Source: Clostridium sp. UBA4548 (GTDB lineage: Bacteria > Bacillota > Clostridia > Clostridiales > Clostridiaceae). From it: DNA of 64,000 bases. Location of the stretch: assembly GCF_002387895.1 (NCBI RefSeq), contig NZ_DGLI01000025.1:61039-125038 (forward strand), given 5' to 3'. Position numbers and translations under genes: made by a program. The notes under the pieces were generated by a model. It ran no database searches. It had not been told where the DNA came from and worked only from the letters and a program-made list of their open reading frames with translations. Positions 27,227-35,679 of the stretch are shown piece by piece (the first letter of the stretch is position 1; each line of letters starts with the position of its first letter).

Positions 27227-27388
27227 TTGCTTGGTATAGGCATTGGAATATTAATTGGTACTTTTTTTACTGCTTATAATGGAATTAATTACAGTTTAAG
27301 TGAAGGACAAGTTGAGATTAGAGCTAGAAAAATGGGGATGAAATATCCCGAAGAAATTAGGGTAATTATTAAGGATGAGGTGAAATAA
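27227..27388 (+). CDS. Small membrane protein with no clear start codon (possible frameshift at its 5' end)
   Basis: The frame is open from 27158 to the TAA at 27386-27388, which overlaps the flhO ATG (TAATG). It encodes a basic segment, a glycine-rich membrane helix (ILLGIGIGILIGTFFTAY) and a charged tail ending in E-I-R-A-R-K-M-G-M-K-Y-P-E-E-I-R-V-I. This looks like a real protein coupled to flhO. No ATG fits: the first standard start is TTG 27227, inside the membrane helix and with a poor ribosome site. An ATG at 27196 is in the wrong frame by one base; removing one T from TTTT after it would join it to the frame. An ATT at 27164 follows a GGGTGA site and is another option. The coordinates given are therefore minimal. 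Confidence 0.5.
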   Translation: MLGIGIGILIGTFFTAYNGINYSLSEGQVEIRARKMGMKYPEEIRVIIKDEVK

Positions 27389-28176
27389 TGATAAGAGGAT
27401 TGTATACTGCTACTTCAGGACTCATAACAAGCGAGGCAAAACAGAATGTCATTATGAATAATATTGCTAATGCTAATACTTCAGGTTATAAGTCAGAAAA
27501 TATCTCAATAAGAAGTTTTGATGAAGTAATGATATCTAATAGAGATAGATTACAGGGAAGTAGAAATGTTCGTAATAATATTGGATATTTGAGTAATGGT
27601 GCTGAGATTAATGAAAGAAATACTAACTTTTCACAAGGTTTAGTTAAAGGAACTGGTATAAGCACTGATTTTGCCATTGAAGGAGAAGGTTTTTTTGTAG
27701 TTCAAAGAAGTGAAGATAATGGAGTACAAAATTACTACACAAGGGACGGACACTTTAACATTGACGGGAATGGCTATTTAGTTACAGTTAATGGAGATAG
27801 AGTTATGGGATATAACAACGGACGGTTAGAACCTTTGTATGTAGGTCGTGGAGATATTGAATCCAGTAAAAATGGTACTATTTCTGTGGATGGGATAACA
27901 AGAGGTCAAGTTGCAGTAGTTAATTTTGAAAAAGTAAACAATAATTATGAAAACTTGAATAAAGTCAGTGATAATCTGTACAAAGGAGAAAATCCAGTTA
28001 TGGCTACTAAATACTCAATTAATCAAAGATCATTGGAAACTGCCAATGTAGATATGATTAAGGAAATGTCAGATATGATGGCTGTAATGAGAAACTTTGA
28101 AAGTGATACTAAGGTTTTAAAGGCACTGGATGAAACTTTAGGTAAGGCAGTAAATGAAATTGGAACAGTAAGATAG
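27388..28176 (+). CDS. flhO: Flagellar rod protein of the FlgF/FlhO type
   Basis: A 262-residue distal or proximal rod protein. The N-terminus is I-R-G-L-Y-T-A-T-S-G-L with the motif V-I-M-N-N-I-A-N-A-N-T-S-G-Y-K. The middle has D-F-A-I-E-G-E-G-F-F-V-V and Y-T-R-D-G-H-F-N-I-D, and the C-terminal helix is S-L-E-T-A-N-V-D-M-I-K-E-M. Two tandem FlgG-family genes after sigma-28 match flhO-flhP of Bacillus. GAGGTGA precedes the ATG, and the start overlaps the stop of a small upstream frame. Confidence 0.92.
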   Translation: MIRGLYTATSGLITSEAKQNVIMNNIANANTSGYKSENISIRSFDEVMISNRDRLQGSRNVRNNIGYLSNGAEINERNTNFSQGLVKGTGISTDFAIEGEGFFVVQRSEDNGVQNYYTRDGHFNIDGNGYLVTVNGDRVMGYNNGRLEPLYVGRGDIESSKNGTISVDGITRGQVAVVNFEKVNNNYENLNKVSDNLYKGENPVMATKYSINQRSLETANVDMIKEMSDMMAVMRNFESDTKVLKALDETLGKAVNEIGTVR

Positions 28177-28192
28177 GTTAAGGAGTGAAAAT

Positions 28193-28975
28193 ATGTATAC
28201 ACTTTTGTACACTAATAGAAGTTCAATGATGGCACAACAAAATAAGTTGGATGCTATTTCCAATAATATAGCTAATGTAAATACTGTAGGATATAAAAAA
28301 GTAAATGTTCAATTCCAGGATTTATTTAATAACTCTTTACAAAGGCTAGGATATCCAACAACAGAAGGGGCAACTAATCTTTATGCTGGAAGTGGAGTTA
28401 AGAGTACAATTGCTCTTAGACAGTTCACCCAAGGAAGTTTTAAGGAGACAGGAACTAATACTGATTTGGCAATTGATGGACAAGGATTCTTTAAGGTTTA
28501 TAAGCAGGATGGTACTGCTGCGTATACAAGAAATGGAAACTTTAAACTTGATTCACAAGGTACTTTAGTGGATAATAATGGTTATAGGTTAAGTGTTGTT
28601 AATGAGTTAGGAAATGAGTTAAATGCTTCTGGAGAATTAAAACTTAAAGAAGGTAGTTTTGATATAGATAAGGATGGAAGCTTAATGGTTAAGACTGGTG
28701 AGAATTTCATTAGAGTAGGCGAAGTAAGAACTTATGATTCTGTAGGTGGAGATGGATTACTTTCTACCGGAGAAAGTTTGTTTATTCCACGAGAAAACGT
28801 TGATATGGTTGAAGTGCAGGATAGAAACATACTTAAAGGTTATTTGGAGAATTCTAATGTGGACATAGGTCAAGAGATGACCGATATGATAGTAACTCAA
28901 AGGGCTTTTCAGTTAAGTTCTTCAGGATTAAAAACCGTAGATGAAATGTGGCATATGGTGAATAATTTAAGATAG
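28193..28975 (+). CDS. flgG: Flagellar distal rod protein of the FlgG/FlhP type
   Basis: A 260-residue distal rod protein, paralog of the preceding gene. The rod motif A-I-S-N-N-I-A-N-V-N-T-V-G-Y-K-K is at about 22-37. D-L-A-I-D-G-Q-G-F-F-K-V follows, then Y-T-R-N-G-N-F-K-L-D, and the C-terminal coil is L-E-N-S-N-V-D-I-G-Q-E-M-T-D-M-I-V-T-Q-R-A-F-Q. It is the last gene of the operon, with a terminator about 135 bases downstream. Confidence 0.93.
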   Translation: MYTLLYTNRSSMMAQQNKLDAISNNIANVNTVGYKKVNVQFQDLFNNSLQRLGYPTTEGATNLYAGSGVKSTIALRQFTQGSFKETGTNTDLAIDGQGFFKVYKQDGTAAYTRNGNFKLDSQGTLVDNNGYRLSVVNELGNELNASGELKLKEGSFDIDKDGSLMVKTGENFIRVGEVRTYDSVGGDGLLSTGESLFIPRENVDMVEVQDRNILKGYLENSNVDIGQEMTDMIVTQRAFQLSSSGLKTVDEMWHMVNNLR

Positions 28976-29110
28976 TGATTATATTTAATTAAGTATATAT
29001 ATTACCTTATTAGTTTTAATGGTATTACCTTGTGTGAAATTGTTACCATTTCAAAGTAGATAAATCCTAGTAAGAAAACTTAATAAATAATACATAAATT
29101 TTATAATATA

Positions 29111-29150
29111 AACTCATATATAGGTTTTTAATCCTTATATGGGTTTTTTA
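29111..29150 (+). terminator. Terminator at the end of the flagellar operon
   Basis: An imperfect stem (actcatatatagg with ccttatatgggt, one bulge and one G-T pair) is followed by gggTTTTTTatTT. It lies about 135 bases after the last flagellar stop. Confidence 0.75.
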
Positions 29151-29465
29151 TTTGCAGTTTTTCTTACGTATCAATTGAGTTGGGTGAAAAAATATATCTT
29201 TATAATATATATTTTTAAATACAATAAGAAATAAATGTCTATTAAAATTATATAGCACTGTTGTTAGATTTAGTTATAAAGAAGAGAGAAGTATTTAAAA
29301 ACCCTTTAGTAATTACTCTAAGGCATAAGATTTTTTACATTCTAAAGAATTTATTAATCACATATAATAGGGTATAAAAACTTAACAACTCAAACAAAGG
29401 AGTCTTTAAGAATCAGTGCAATTTGAAAAGTTTATATACTAGAATTATTAGCGGGGAGGAAAGCT
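29151..29465 (+). other. Gap between the flagellar operon and the CbiB-like gene
   Basis: About 315 AT-rich bases without a convincing gene. It includes a weak hairpin (aaaaatatat with atatattttt near 29187-29216) and a TATAAT near 29362 without a good -35 box. I see no RNA gene or repeat. Confidence 0.4.
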
Positions 29466-30251
29466 ATGGGAGTGGGGTACCTTTTTGGATGTTTAATTAG
29501 TATAGTGCTATGGAGAGTGGATAGGCATTTTATATTTGAAAATTTCAATAGGTTTTTAATAGCAAAACTCAATAGAAAAGCAATTTGTAATTTAGTTTAT
29601 TTGATTGTTATTCCATTAATAGGTATGGTGATAACTTTAATTAACAATAAAGAATTAGAAAATCTAATTGTAGCGTTTATAGTTATTGAAATTAGTAGTA
29701 GTGAAAGAAAAACCCTTATAAATAAGGTAGGGGATAAAAGACACTTTTATGATGCCTTATCAATAATATCAAGATCTTTAGTTTGTGGATTCATGGCACC
29801 AATAATTTATATAATGCTGGTAGGTAATATTGGAGGTATAGTTTATACTCTGATTTACTATGTTAGCTTTCATAGCAATATATATAAAACACTAAATAAT
29901 GTATTGAATATTATCCCATGTATAATAGCACTAATAATACTCTACATTATATATGTGCCAAGAAATAAAACCTTTAAGATCAGCTTTAGAGGAGATTTCC
30001 TTAGTAATATTTTTCATGATCCCCTGTTAAATGTTTATATCATGGCAGCTTATATTGAAGCTGTTAATTTTTACTATTATATTGAGAGAAAAAATGTGCA
30101 TTATTTAAAAAGTTATGGAACTTATACTAATAAAATTGATGATATAGTTGTAAAGGACTATTTATCCTTAATATATAGTATATGCTTTGTTATATTTATA
30201 GCATTTTGGATTTACCAAGCAGAAATAATTAGCTTTATAATAAAGCAGTGA
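29466..30251 (+). CDS. Divergent CbiB/CobD-family-like membrane protein, function uncertain
   Basis: A 261-residue protein with about five to six membrane helices and a GGGGAGG site before the ATG. Its layout resembles CbiB/CobD (adenosylcobinamide-phosphate synthase). The stretch D-A-L-S-I-I-S-R-S-L-V-C-G-F-M-A-P-I-I-Y (about 97-116) aligns with the family S-V-A-E-N-T-x-D-G-x-x-A-P-L-F-Y. The following G-N-I-G-G-I-V-Y-T resembles G-A-P-G-A-x-A-Y-K. D-P-L-L-N-V-Y-I-M-A-A-Y-I-E-A (about 187-201) resembles H-P-S-P-N-A-G-W-P-E-A. The hallmark E-N and P-N-A-G-W-P residues are lost, so it may not do the cobalamin reaction. No cobalamin genes are nearby. The match is by eye and could be wrong. Confidence 0.5.
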   Translation: MGVGYLFGCLISIVLWRVDRHFIFENFNRFLIAKLNRKAICNLVYLIVIPLIGMVITLINNKELENLIVAFIVIEISSSERKTLINKVGDKRHFYDALSIISRSLVCGFMAPIIYIMLVGNIGGIVYTLIYYVSFHSNIYKTLNNVLNIIPCIIALIILYIIYVPRNKTFKISFRGDFLSNIFHDPLLNVYIMAAYIEAVNFYYYIERKNVHYLKSYGTYTNKIDDIVVKDYLSLIYSICFVIFIAFWIYQAEIISFIIKQ

Positions 30252-30280
30252 ATGTCCTGAAGGATTTTCACTGCTTTGTG
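30242..30280. terminator. Bidirectional terminator between the CbiB-like gene and the pyrophosphatase
   Basis: aaagcagtgaa (30242-30252) pairs exactly with ttcactgcttt (30267-30277), with an inner tcc/gga helix. The A/T ends allow use in both directions. It overlaps the last codons of the + strand gene (stop at 30249-30251) and lies 10 bases from the stop of the - strand gene. Confidence 0.8.
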
Positions 30281-30289
30281 TTAATTTTA

Positions 30290-31933
30290 TTACTTAGATT
30301 GATTAATTACCTCAGTAATTGGCGGAATAACTTGTTTTTTTCTAGAAACAATTCCATCTAAGAAAACAGTATCGTTCTTTGACTTAACATTAAAGGCTCT
30401 ATAGAACAGTTCTTTATGTTCTCCAGCAGCAATAAACAATGAGCTACTACTAAATATGTCTGTAATCATTAAAAGCATTATATCGAAGCCATTTGAGGAA
30501 GCCTTTCTATTCATAAGAGCTTTTAAATCTTCAATCATTGGATTAAACCCTTCAATATAAGTGGTAGTTACTTGAGAAACTCCAACTTTATAATTATTAA
30601 TGGCGAAGGTTTTAAAATCTTGATATAGAATTTCTTTAGCAGTTTTGCCTTCAAGAGAAGTTCCGGCTTTAAACATTTCTTTAGCAAAATCTTCTATATT
30701 TAAGTTGGCAATTTCAGCCAATCTCTTAAGGGTTATTTCATCAACTAAGGTAGCTGTAGGAGACTTTAATAATAAAGTATCTGATATAATTGCAGCACAC
30801 AAAAGTCCTGCAATTTGCTTGCTTGGTCTAATACCATTTTCAAAGAATATTGATGCTACAATAGTTGAAGTACTTCCAACAGGCTCATTTCTAAAATAAA
30901 TTGGTAGTCCAGTTTGAATGTCTGCAATTCTATGATGATCAAGGATTTCCAAAACCTCTGCCTCTTCAAGTCCAGCAACAGATTGAGCTTTTTCATTATG
31001 ATCAACTAAAATAACCTTTTTTCTATTTTGTGTAATTAAGTGATATCTAGAAATACTACCGATTACCTTACCACTTTCATCTAAAACAGGATAACTTCTA
31101 TACCTAGTTTCAAGCATAATATCTTTAATATCTTCTATAAAATCATTGGTATCAAAGGATATTACATTATTTTTAGTCATTACAAAGCTGATTGGAATAC
31201 TTTGTGGGATAAGACGTGCAGCAGTAAAGGAGTCATAAGGAGTTGTTATTACAGAGCAACCTTTTTCCTTAGCTATGTCTATAGTAGTATTAGATGGGAC
31301 GCTACTACCACAAATTATCATTAGTTTTGCCTGCTTTTCTATAATAAACTTTTGAGTATCCTCTCTATCACCACAAATTACAATATCTCCTGCTTCTATT
31401 ATAGTTTTATCATAGTCAGGTGCCATGGTGGAAACTACTACTTTACCTGTAAGATTTAGTGTTTCTTCAGATAAATATACAATCTTTCCAGAAAGAGTTT
31501 CAAGGATATTATTTATAGTAGTATTACTCTTAGCTAGGATATAGTTATCCCAAATATCTAGATAACTAGAGGCTAAGTTTGAAACGGAAACTATTCCCCA
31601 TAGTCTATCGTTTGAATCAATGACAGGTAAGGTTTTGATGTTATTTTTTTTCATTATGGACCAAGCCATTTTCAATGATATGTCTGGAGCAATAGGTGCC
31701 ACAGTATCAATATCTAAATCTGCAACTTGAGTTTTTACAGTTTGAACTAATTGAGGTGGTTCCACACCAAAATAATTTAATATAAATGCAGTTTCTCTAT
31801 TTATTTCTCCAAGTCTAATGGGAACTGCAGGAATTTTTTGAGTTTTATTTTTGAACTCAGCATAGGCTATTGCAGAGCAAATAGAATCTGAATCAGGATT
31901 TCTATGACCTGTAATATATATAGTATTTTTCAT
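30290..31933 (-). CDS. CBS-domain manganese-dependent inorganic pyrophosphatase
   Basis: Family II pyrophosphatase, hydrolysing pyrophosphate to phosphate in the cytosol. The second ATG (31933) has AAGGAGG at the right distance and gives 547 residues; the first ATG is one base from the site. The DHH domain is split. The start has G-H-R-N-P-D-S-D-S-I-C-S-A-I-A-Y and the D-H-H-R-I-A-D motif lies at about 306-312. A regulatory insert between them holds two CBS repeats flanking a DRTGG domain, as in clostridial enzymes inhibited by AMP and activated by ATP or diadenosine polyphosphates. The C-terminal DHHA2 domain has S-S-x-L-x-x-A and a final R-K-K-Q-V-I-P-P. Confidence 0.95.
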   Translation of the reverse strand: MKNTIYITGHRNPDSDSICSAIAYAEFKNKTQKIPAVPIRLGEINRETAFILNYFGVEPPQLVQTVKTQVADLDIDTVAPIAPDISLKMAWSIMKKNNIKTLPVIDSNDRLWGIVSVSNLASSYLDIWDNYILAKSNTTINNILETLSGKIVYLSEETLNLTGKVVVSTMAPDYDKTIIEAGDIVICGDREDTQKFIIEKQAKLMIICGSSVPSNTTIDIAKEKGCSVITTPYDSFTAARLIPQSIPISFVMTKNNVISFDTNDFIEDIKDIMLETRYRSYPVLDESGKVIGSISRYHLITQNRKKVILVDHNEKAQSVAGLEEAEVLEILDHHRIADIQTGLPIYFRNEPVGSTSTIVASIFFENGIRPSKQIAGLLCAAIISDTLLLKSPTATLVDEITLKRLAEIANLNIEDFAKEMFKAGTSLEGKTAKEILYQDFKTFAINNYKVGVSQVTTTYIEGFNPMIEDLKALMNRKASSNGFDIMLLMITDIFSSSSLFIAAGEHKELFYRAFNVKSKNDTVFLDGIVSRKKQVIPPITEVINQSK

Positions 31934-31939
31934 TTGCAT

Positions 31940-32408
31940 GCCTCCTTGTTTATTAATTCCAAGTTATATACATAGTATTTTATAGTGTAATTATTACCAT
32001 GTCAATGAAACTATTGATACTAACATGATTTCCAGGTGATATGAACAGTTTTTAACTCTCAATAAACAAGTATTTCTAAAAAATTATTGCATGTTATTGG
32101 GTTCCTTATGCAAAGGTTAATTTGTTCGTGATGAATTTCATTTATCATGAATAAGCAAATCTTCAAAACGCCTTAAGGGAACCAATATAGGATACATATA
32201 TAAGTTAAGTGTTGAATTTAGGTTCCTACATGACACAAGGGATATAAATTAATCTCATAGCTTTGTCCTTCATAGAATTTCTTTGGGTAATTTCTCTTAA
32301 GGAATATACTAAGAAGCTAGTACATATATTTTATGGAAAGGCATCTATTTGGCCATGCATAAGAACTGATATATAAGATGCTAAATTTTATAAAAAGGGG
32401 GAAAAAGT
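31940..32408. other. Divergent control region between pyrophosphatase and P-type ATPase
   Basis: About 470 bases between divergently transcribed genes. The main structure is a long imperfect hairpin at 32096-32186. A second ggttcct (32220-32226, followed by acatg) echoes the ggttcct at 32100-32106, which is followed by tatg. No open frame looks real. Promoters for both genes must lie here but I cannot place them with confidence. Confidence 0.45.
32096..32186 (+). promoter_or_regulatory. Long imperfect hairpin, possible structured leader of the P-type ATPase gene
   Basis: An outer stem pairs attgg-ttcc-tta (32096-32108, one bulged g) with taa-ggaa-ccaat (32074-type arm at 32174-32186, one bulged g), 12 pairs in all. 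An inner stem pairs atttg-ttcgtgat (32120-32132) with atcatgaa-taag-caaat (32144-32160), 13 pairs including one G-U, with a 4-base bulge. No T-run follows, so it is not a plain terminator. It does not show the conserved blocks of the yybP-ykoY manganese riboswitch, which often precedes such ATPases. Confidence 0.45.
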
Positions 32409-34955
32409 GTGAGAGCTAAAGAATACAGAGGACTTACTAGTGATGAAGTTGAAAGAAAGTTAAAAGAACATGGGCTTAATGTGTTAGCAAACAAAGAAAA
32501 AATTTCAGCTATGAAGATTTTTCTTTCACAGTTTAATGATTTAATTATATGGATATTAATTGCTGCTACATTAATCTCAGGAATAATGGGGGACAAGGCT
32601 GATGCAATAACAATCCTTATCATTGTATTTATGAATGCAATTCTTGGCTTTGTTCAGGAGTTTAAAACTGAAAAATCTTTAGAGGCTTTAAAAGAGCTTG
32701 CATCTCCTACAGCAAAGGTAATTAGAAATGGTAAAATTGAGATAATCAACTCCATTTATCTAGTACCAGGGGATTTAATAGTTTTAGAAAGTGGAGATAG
32801 AGTTCCAGCAGATTGTATATTAGTAGAGGATAACAATGTAATGGTAGATGAATCCTTACTAACAGGAGAGTCAGTAGGGGTTTTTAAAAGTAGTGAAGAT
32901 GATAATTGCCATATGTACATGGGGACTATAGTGCTTACGGGAAAAGGAAAGGCAAAGGTTTATTCTACAGGAATGAATACTGAAATGGGTAGAATAGCTG
33001 ATATGCTTGGTAATATTGAGGATGAAGCTTCACCATTAAAGGAAAGATTGAATTCTCTTGGTAGAATACTTGTGGTACTATGCCTATCAATTTGTGCCTT
33101 GGTAACTATTTTAGGTATATGGCGTGGGCAAAATGCCTATGAAATGTTTTTGTCTGGAGTTAGTTTGGCTGTAGCAGCAATTCCAGAAGGGCTATCAGCT
33201 ATTGTTACAGTAGCATTAGCTCTTGGTGTTTCTAGAATGTTAAGCAGAAATGCCTTAGTTAGAAAACTTCCTGCAGTTGAAACTCTAGGTTGTACTTCTG
33301 TAATTTGTAGTGATAAAACAGGAACTTTGACTGAAAATAAAATGACTGTGAAAGCTCTACTTTATGATGGTAAAATTCATAATATAGATGGTGAAAAACA
33401 CTGTGAAAATGATATGCTAAAAAAAATATTTACTTATTGTAATGACTGTAATTATGATTTTACTAATAGCGCTGTAGAGAAGGCATTAATGGGAGACCCA
33501 ACAGAAACAGCACTAATTAAAGCCTTCTTCAATAAAACTAGAGATATAGAAAAGTTTGTAGCCTCTGCTGAAAGAGTTTATGATATACAATTTAATTCTA
33601 CAAGAAAAATGATGACTGTTATTATGAAGGACAGTAGAGATAAAGAAATCTGCTATGTTAAGGGTGCGCCTGAAAGAGTACTAGAAAAATGTTCTCATAT
33701 TTTAATAAATGGAAGAGTTGAAACCCTAACACCAGCTTACAGAAAGAGTGTGGAAAAATTTATAGATGACATGTCCTTTAGAGCACTTCGCTGCATCGCA
33801 GGGGCCTATAAAGAAAATCATTTAGTAAAGAGTGAAAGGGTGGAAAGTGATTTAATTTTTGTTGGGGTTGCAGGAATCATCGATCCACCAAGAAAAGAAG
33901 TTAAGGATGCAGTTTTAGAGTGCAAAATTGCTGGTATTAAGCCAGTAATGATTACTGGAGATCATAAAAACACTGCCTTTGCAATTGGGAAGGAACTAGA
34001 TATATGTTCTGATGCCTCAGAAGTTATAACTGGAGCCGAGCTGGATAACCTAAGTGATAAAGAGTTAAATAATAGTATAGATAAATATAGAATTTTTGCT
34101 AGGGTAAGCCCTAAGCATAAGTTAAGAATAGTTAAAGCCTTTAAAGCTAAAAATAAAATTGTAGCTATGACTGGTGATGGGGTAAATGACGCTCCAGCAG
34201 TTAAGGAAGCTGACATTGGAATAGCTATGGGGGTATCAGGTACAGATGTGACCAAAGAAGCCGCATCAATGATTCTTTTAGATGATAACTTTGCAACTAT
34301 AGTAGCAGCAGTTGAAGAGGGAAGAGTGATTTATGATAATATTAGGAAGTTTATAAGGTATTTGTTATCTTGTAACCTTGGAGAAGTGTTAACTATGTTT
34401 TTAGCATCTCTCTTCTATTTAGAAGTACCTCTTTTACCAATTCAAATATTATTCGTAAATTTGGTAACAGATGGACTTCCAGCTATTGCTTTAGGTGTAG
34501 ATCCAGCAGATAAGAATATTATGTATGAAAGACCAAGAGATAAGAATGAAGGTGTATTCTCAAGGGGATTGAAAGAGAAGATTTTATTAAGAGGTTCATT
34601 AATAGGAATATGTACAGTACTTGCATTTTTAGTTGGCAAATACTATAGGTTTAACTTGGAAACCTGTAGAACCTTAGCTCTTGGAACTTTAATTTGCTCT
34701 CAATTAATTCATGTATTTGAATGTAGAAGTGAAAAACTATCTTTATTCGAAATAAATCCATTTAGCAATATGTACTTATTAGGGGCAGTGACTATTTCCA
34801 TAGGAGCTTTAGTTTCTATTATGTATGTACCAACTTTCCAAGGAATATTCCATACCTCAGCAATCAACTTTGGACAATGGATGATAATTGTGTTCTTCTC
34901 GGGAATAATTTCCTTAATTAATAGTGTTTATATATTACTAAGTCATAAGCATTAA
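32409..34955 (+). CDS. Calcium-transporting P-type ATPase (P2A, SERCA/PMR1-like)
   Basis: An 848-residue cation pump starting at GTG 32409 after a GGGGG site. It has an actuator domain with L-T-G-E-S, the phosphorylation site S-D302-K-T-G-T-L-T, the nucleotide domain with K-G-A-P-E-R-V and the hinge motif T-G-D-G-V-N-D-A-P-A. About ten membrane helices are present. M4 carries V-A-A-I-P-E-G-L, and M6 carries N-L-V-T-D-G-L-P-A, both matching calcium site residues of SERCA. Export of Ca2+ is the likely job; some relatives also move Mn2+. It is monocistronic, between a structured leader and a strong terminator. Confidence 0.93.
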   Translation: MRAKEYRGLTSDEVERKLKEHGLNVLANKEKISAMKIFLSQFNDLIIWILIAATLISGIMGDKADAITILIIVFMNAILGFVQEFKTEKSLEALKELASPTAKVIRNGKIEIINSIYLVPGDLIVLESGDRVPADCILVEDNNVMVDESLLTGESVGVFKSSEDDNCHMYMGTIVLTGKGKAKVYSTGMNTEMGRIADMLGNIEDEASPLKERLNSLGRILVVLCLSICALVTILGIWRGQNAYEMFLSGVSLAVAAIPEGLSAIVTVALALGVSRMLSRNALVRKLPAVETLGCTSVICSDKTGTLTENKMTVKALLYDGKIHNIDGEKHCENDMLKKIFTYCNDCNYDFTNSAVEKALMGDPTETALIKAFFNKTRDIEKFVASAERVYDIQFNSTRKMMTVIMKDSRDKEICYVKGAPERVLEKCSHILINGRVETLTPAYRKSVEKFIDDMSFRALRCIAGAYKENHLVKSERVESDLIFVGVAGIIDPPRKEVKDAVLECKIAGIKPVMITGDHKNTAFAIGKELDICSDASEVITGAELDNLSDKELNNSIDKYRIFARVSPKHKLRIVKAFKAKNKIVAMTGDGVNDAPAVKEADIGIAMGVSGTDVTKEAASMILLDDNFATIVAAVEEGRVIYDNIRKFIRYLLSCNLGEVLTMFLASLFYLEVPLLPIQILFVNLVTDGLPAIALGVDPADKNIMYERPRDKNEGVFSRGLKEKILLRGSLIGICTVLAFLVGKYYRFNLETCRTLALGTLICSQLIHVFECRSEKLSLFEINPFSNMYLLGAVTISIGALVSIMYVPTFQGIFHTSAINFGQWMIIVFFSGIISLINSVYILLSHKH

Positions 34956-34968
34956 AATATTTAAATAA

Positions 34969-35013
34969 AAAATAAGCAAATTAAGTTTATATTAAACTTA
35001 ATTTGCTTATTTT
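34969..35013. terminator. 21-bp perfect bidirectional terminator hairpin
   Basis: Positions 34969-34989 and 34993-35013 are exact reverse complements with a three-base loop (tat), with A-runs on the left and T-runs on the right. It lies between the convergent ATPase gene and the 140-residue gene and should end both transcripts. Confidence 0.9.
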
Positions 35014-35015
35014 CA

Positions 35016-35438
35016 TTATTTGAATCTTCTATCAGCTCTTACTCTTTGAGTTTTTAGGCCACCTTCTACTGGAACTAAATCCTTTTTAGTGGTTAGATTC
35101 ATAACATTCATAATTGAAATAAACTCTTTTACATCTTTGTTTTTCTTCTTCTTTCTATCAGGCTTTAATCCTTGAACCACCAAGGAATGTCCTTGTTTTA
35201 TTTCAACAAACTCAGGTTTCTTAAACCATCTTCTTTTTTTGTAAATGCAAGTAGCAACTGCCTTACTGTTTTCTTGTTTTAATACTAAAGTAACTGTAAT
35301 CCAATTGATAATTCCTAAAAAACTTTTCTCTTCAGACTTTATAGAAAGGACTCTTCCTTGAAGCTGAGTTAATCTGTCTCCATACTTTTTTAACCAATTA
35401 CTAGTATAACTTTCTGATAATTTTTCTTTAAATCCCAT
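35016..35438 (-). CDS. Conserved-looking basic protein of unknown function (140 aa)
   Basis: A 140-residue basic protein (many Lys and Arg, including R-K-K-K-K-N-K) without signal peptide. A hydrophobic strand-rich middle part (F-L-G-I-I-N-W-I-T-V-T-L-V-L-K) suggests a small beta-barrel-like fold. AAAGGAG lies 8 bases before the ATG. The end F-R-F-K-type basic tail (R-V-R-A-D-R-R-F-K) could bind nucleic acid. I do not recognise the family. It stands alone between two terminators or promoter regions. Confidence 0.7.
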   Translation of the reverse strand: MGFKEKLSESYTSNWLKKYGDRLTQLQGRVLSIKSEEKSFLGIINWITVTLVLKQENSKAVATCIYKKRRWFKKPEFVEIKQGHSLVVQGLKPDRKKKKNKDVKEFISIMNVMNLTTKKDLVPVEGGLKTQRVRADRRFK

Positions 35439-35679
35439 ATTAATGACTCCTTTTCATGAAGAATATAAACTTATAATTACTTAAAGTATATGTTTATTTA
35501 TTAATATTATTATGATAACAAAAATATTATATAATAACCACATTATTATAACAAGTTTATATGAAAGTTTCAAAGTTTACTATAGAAAAACTTTCAATTT
35601 TATAAAATTTTTATATTTTTGTTCCAAAATAAGGTTTTAAAGAATATTAATATAATAAATGATTTTGAAGGAGGAGAGT

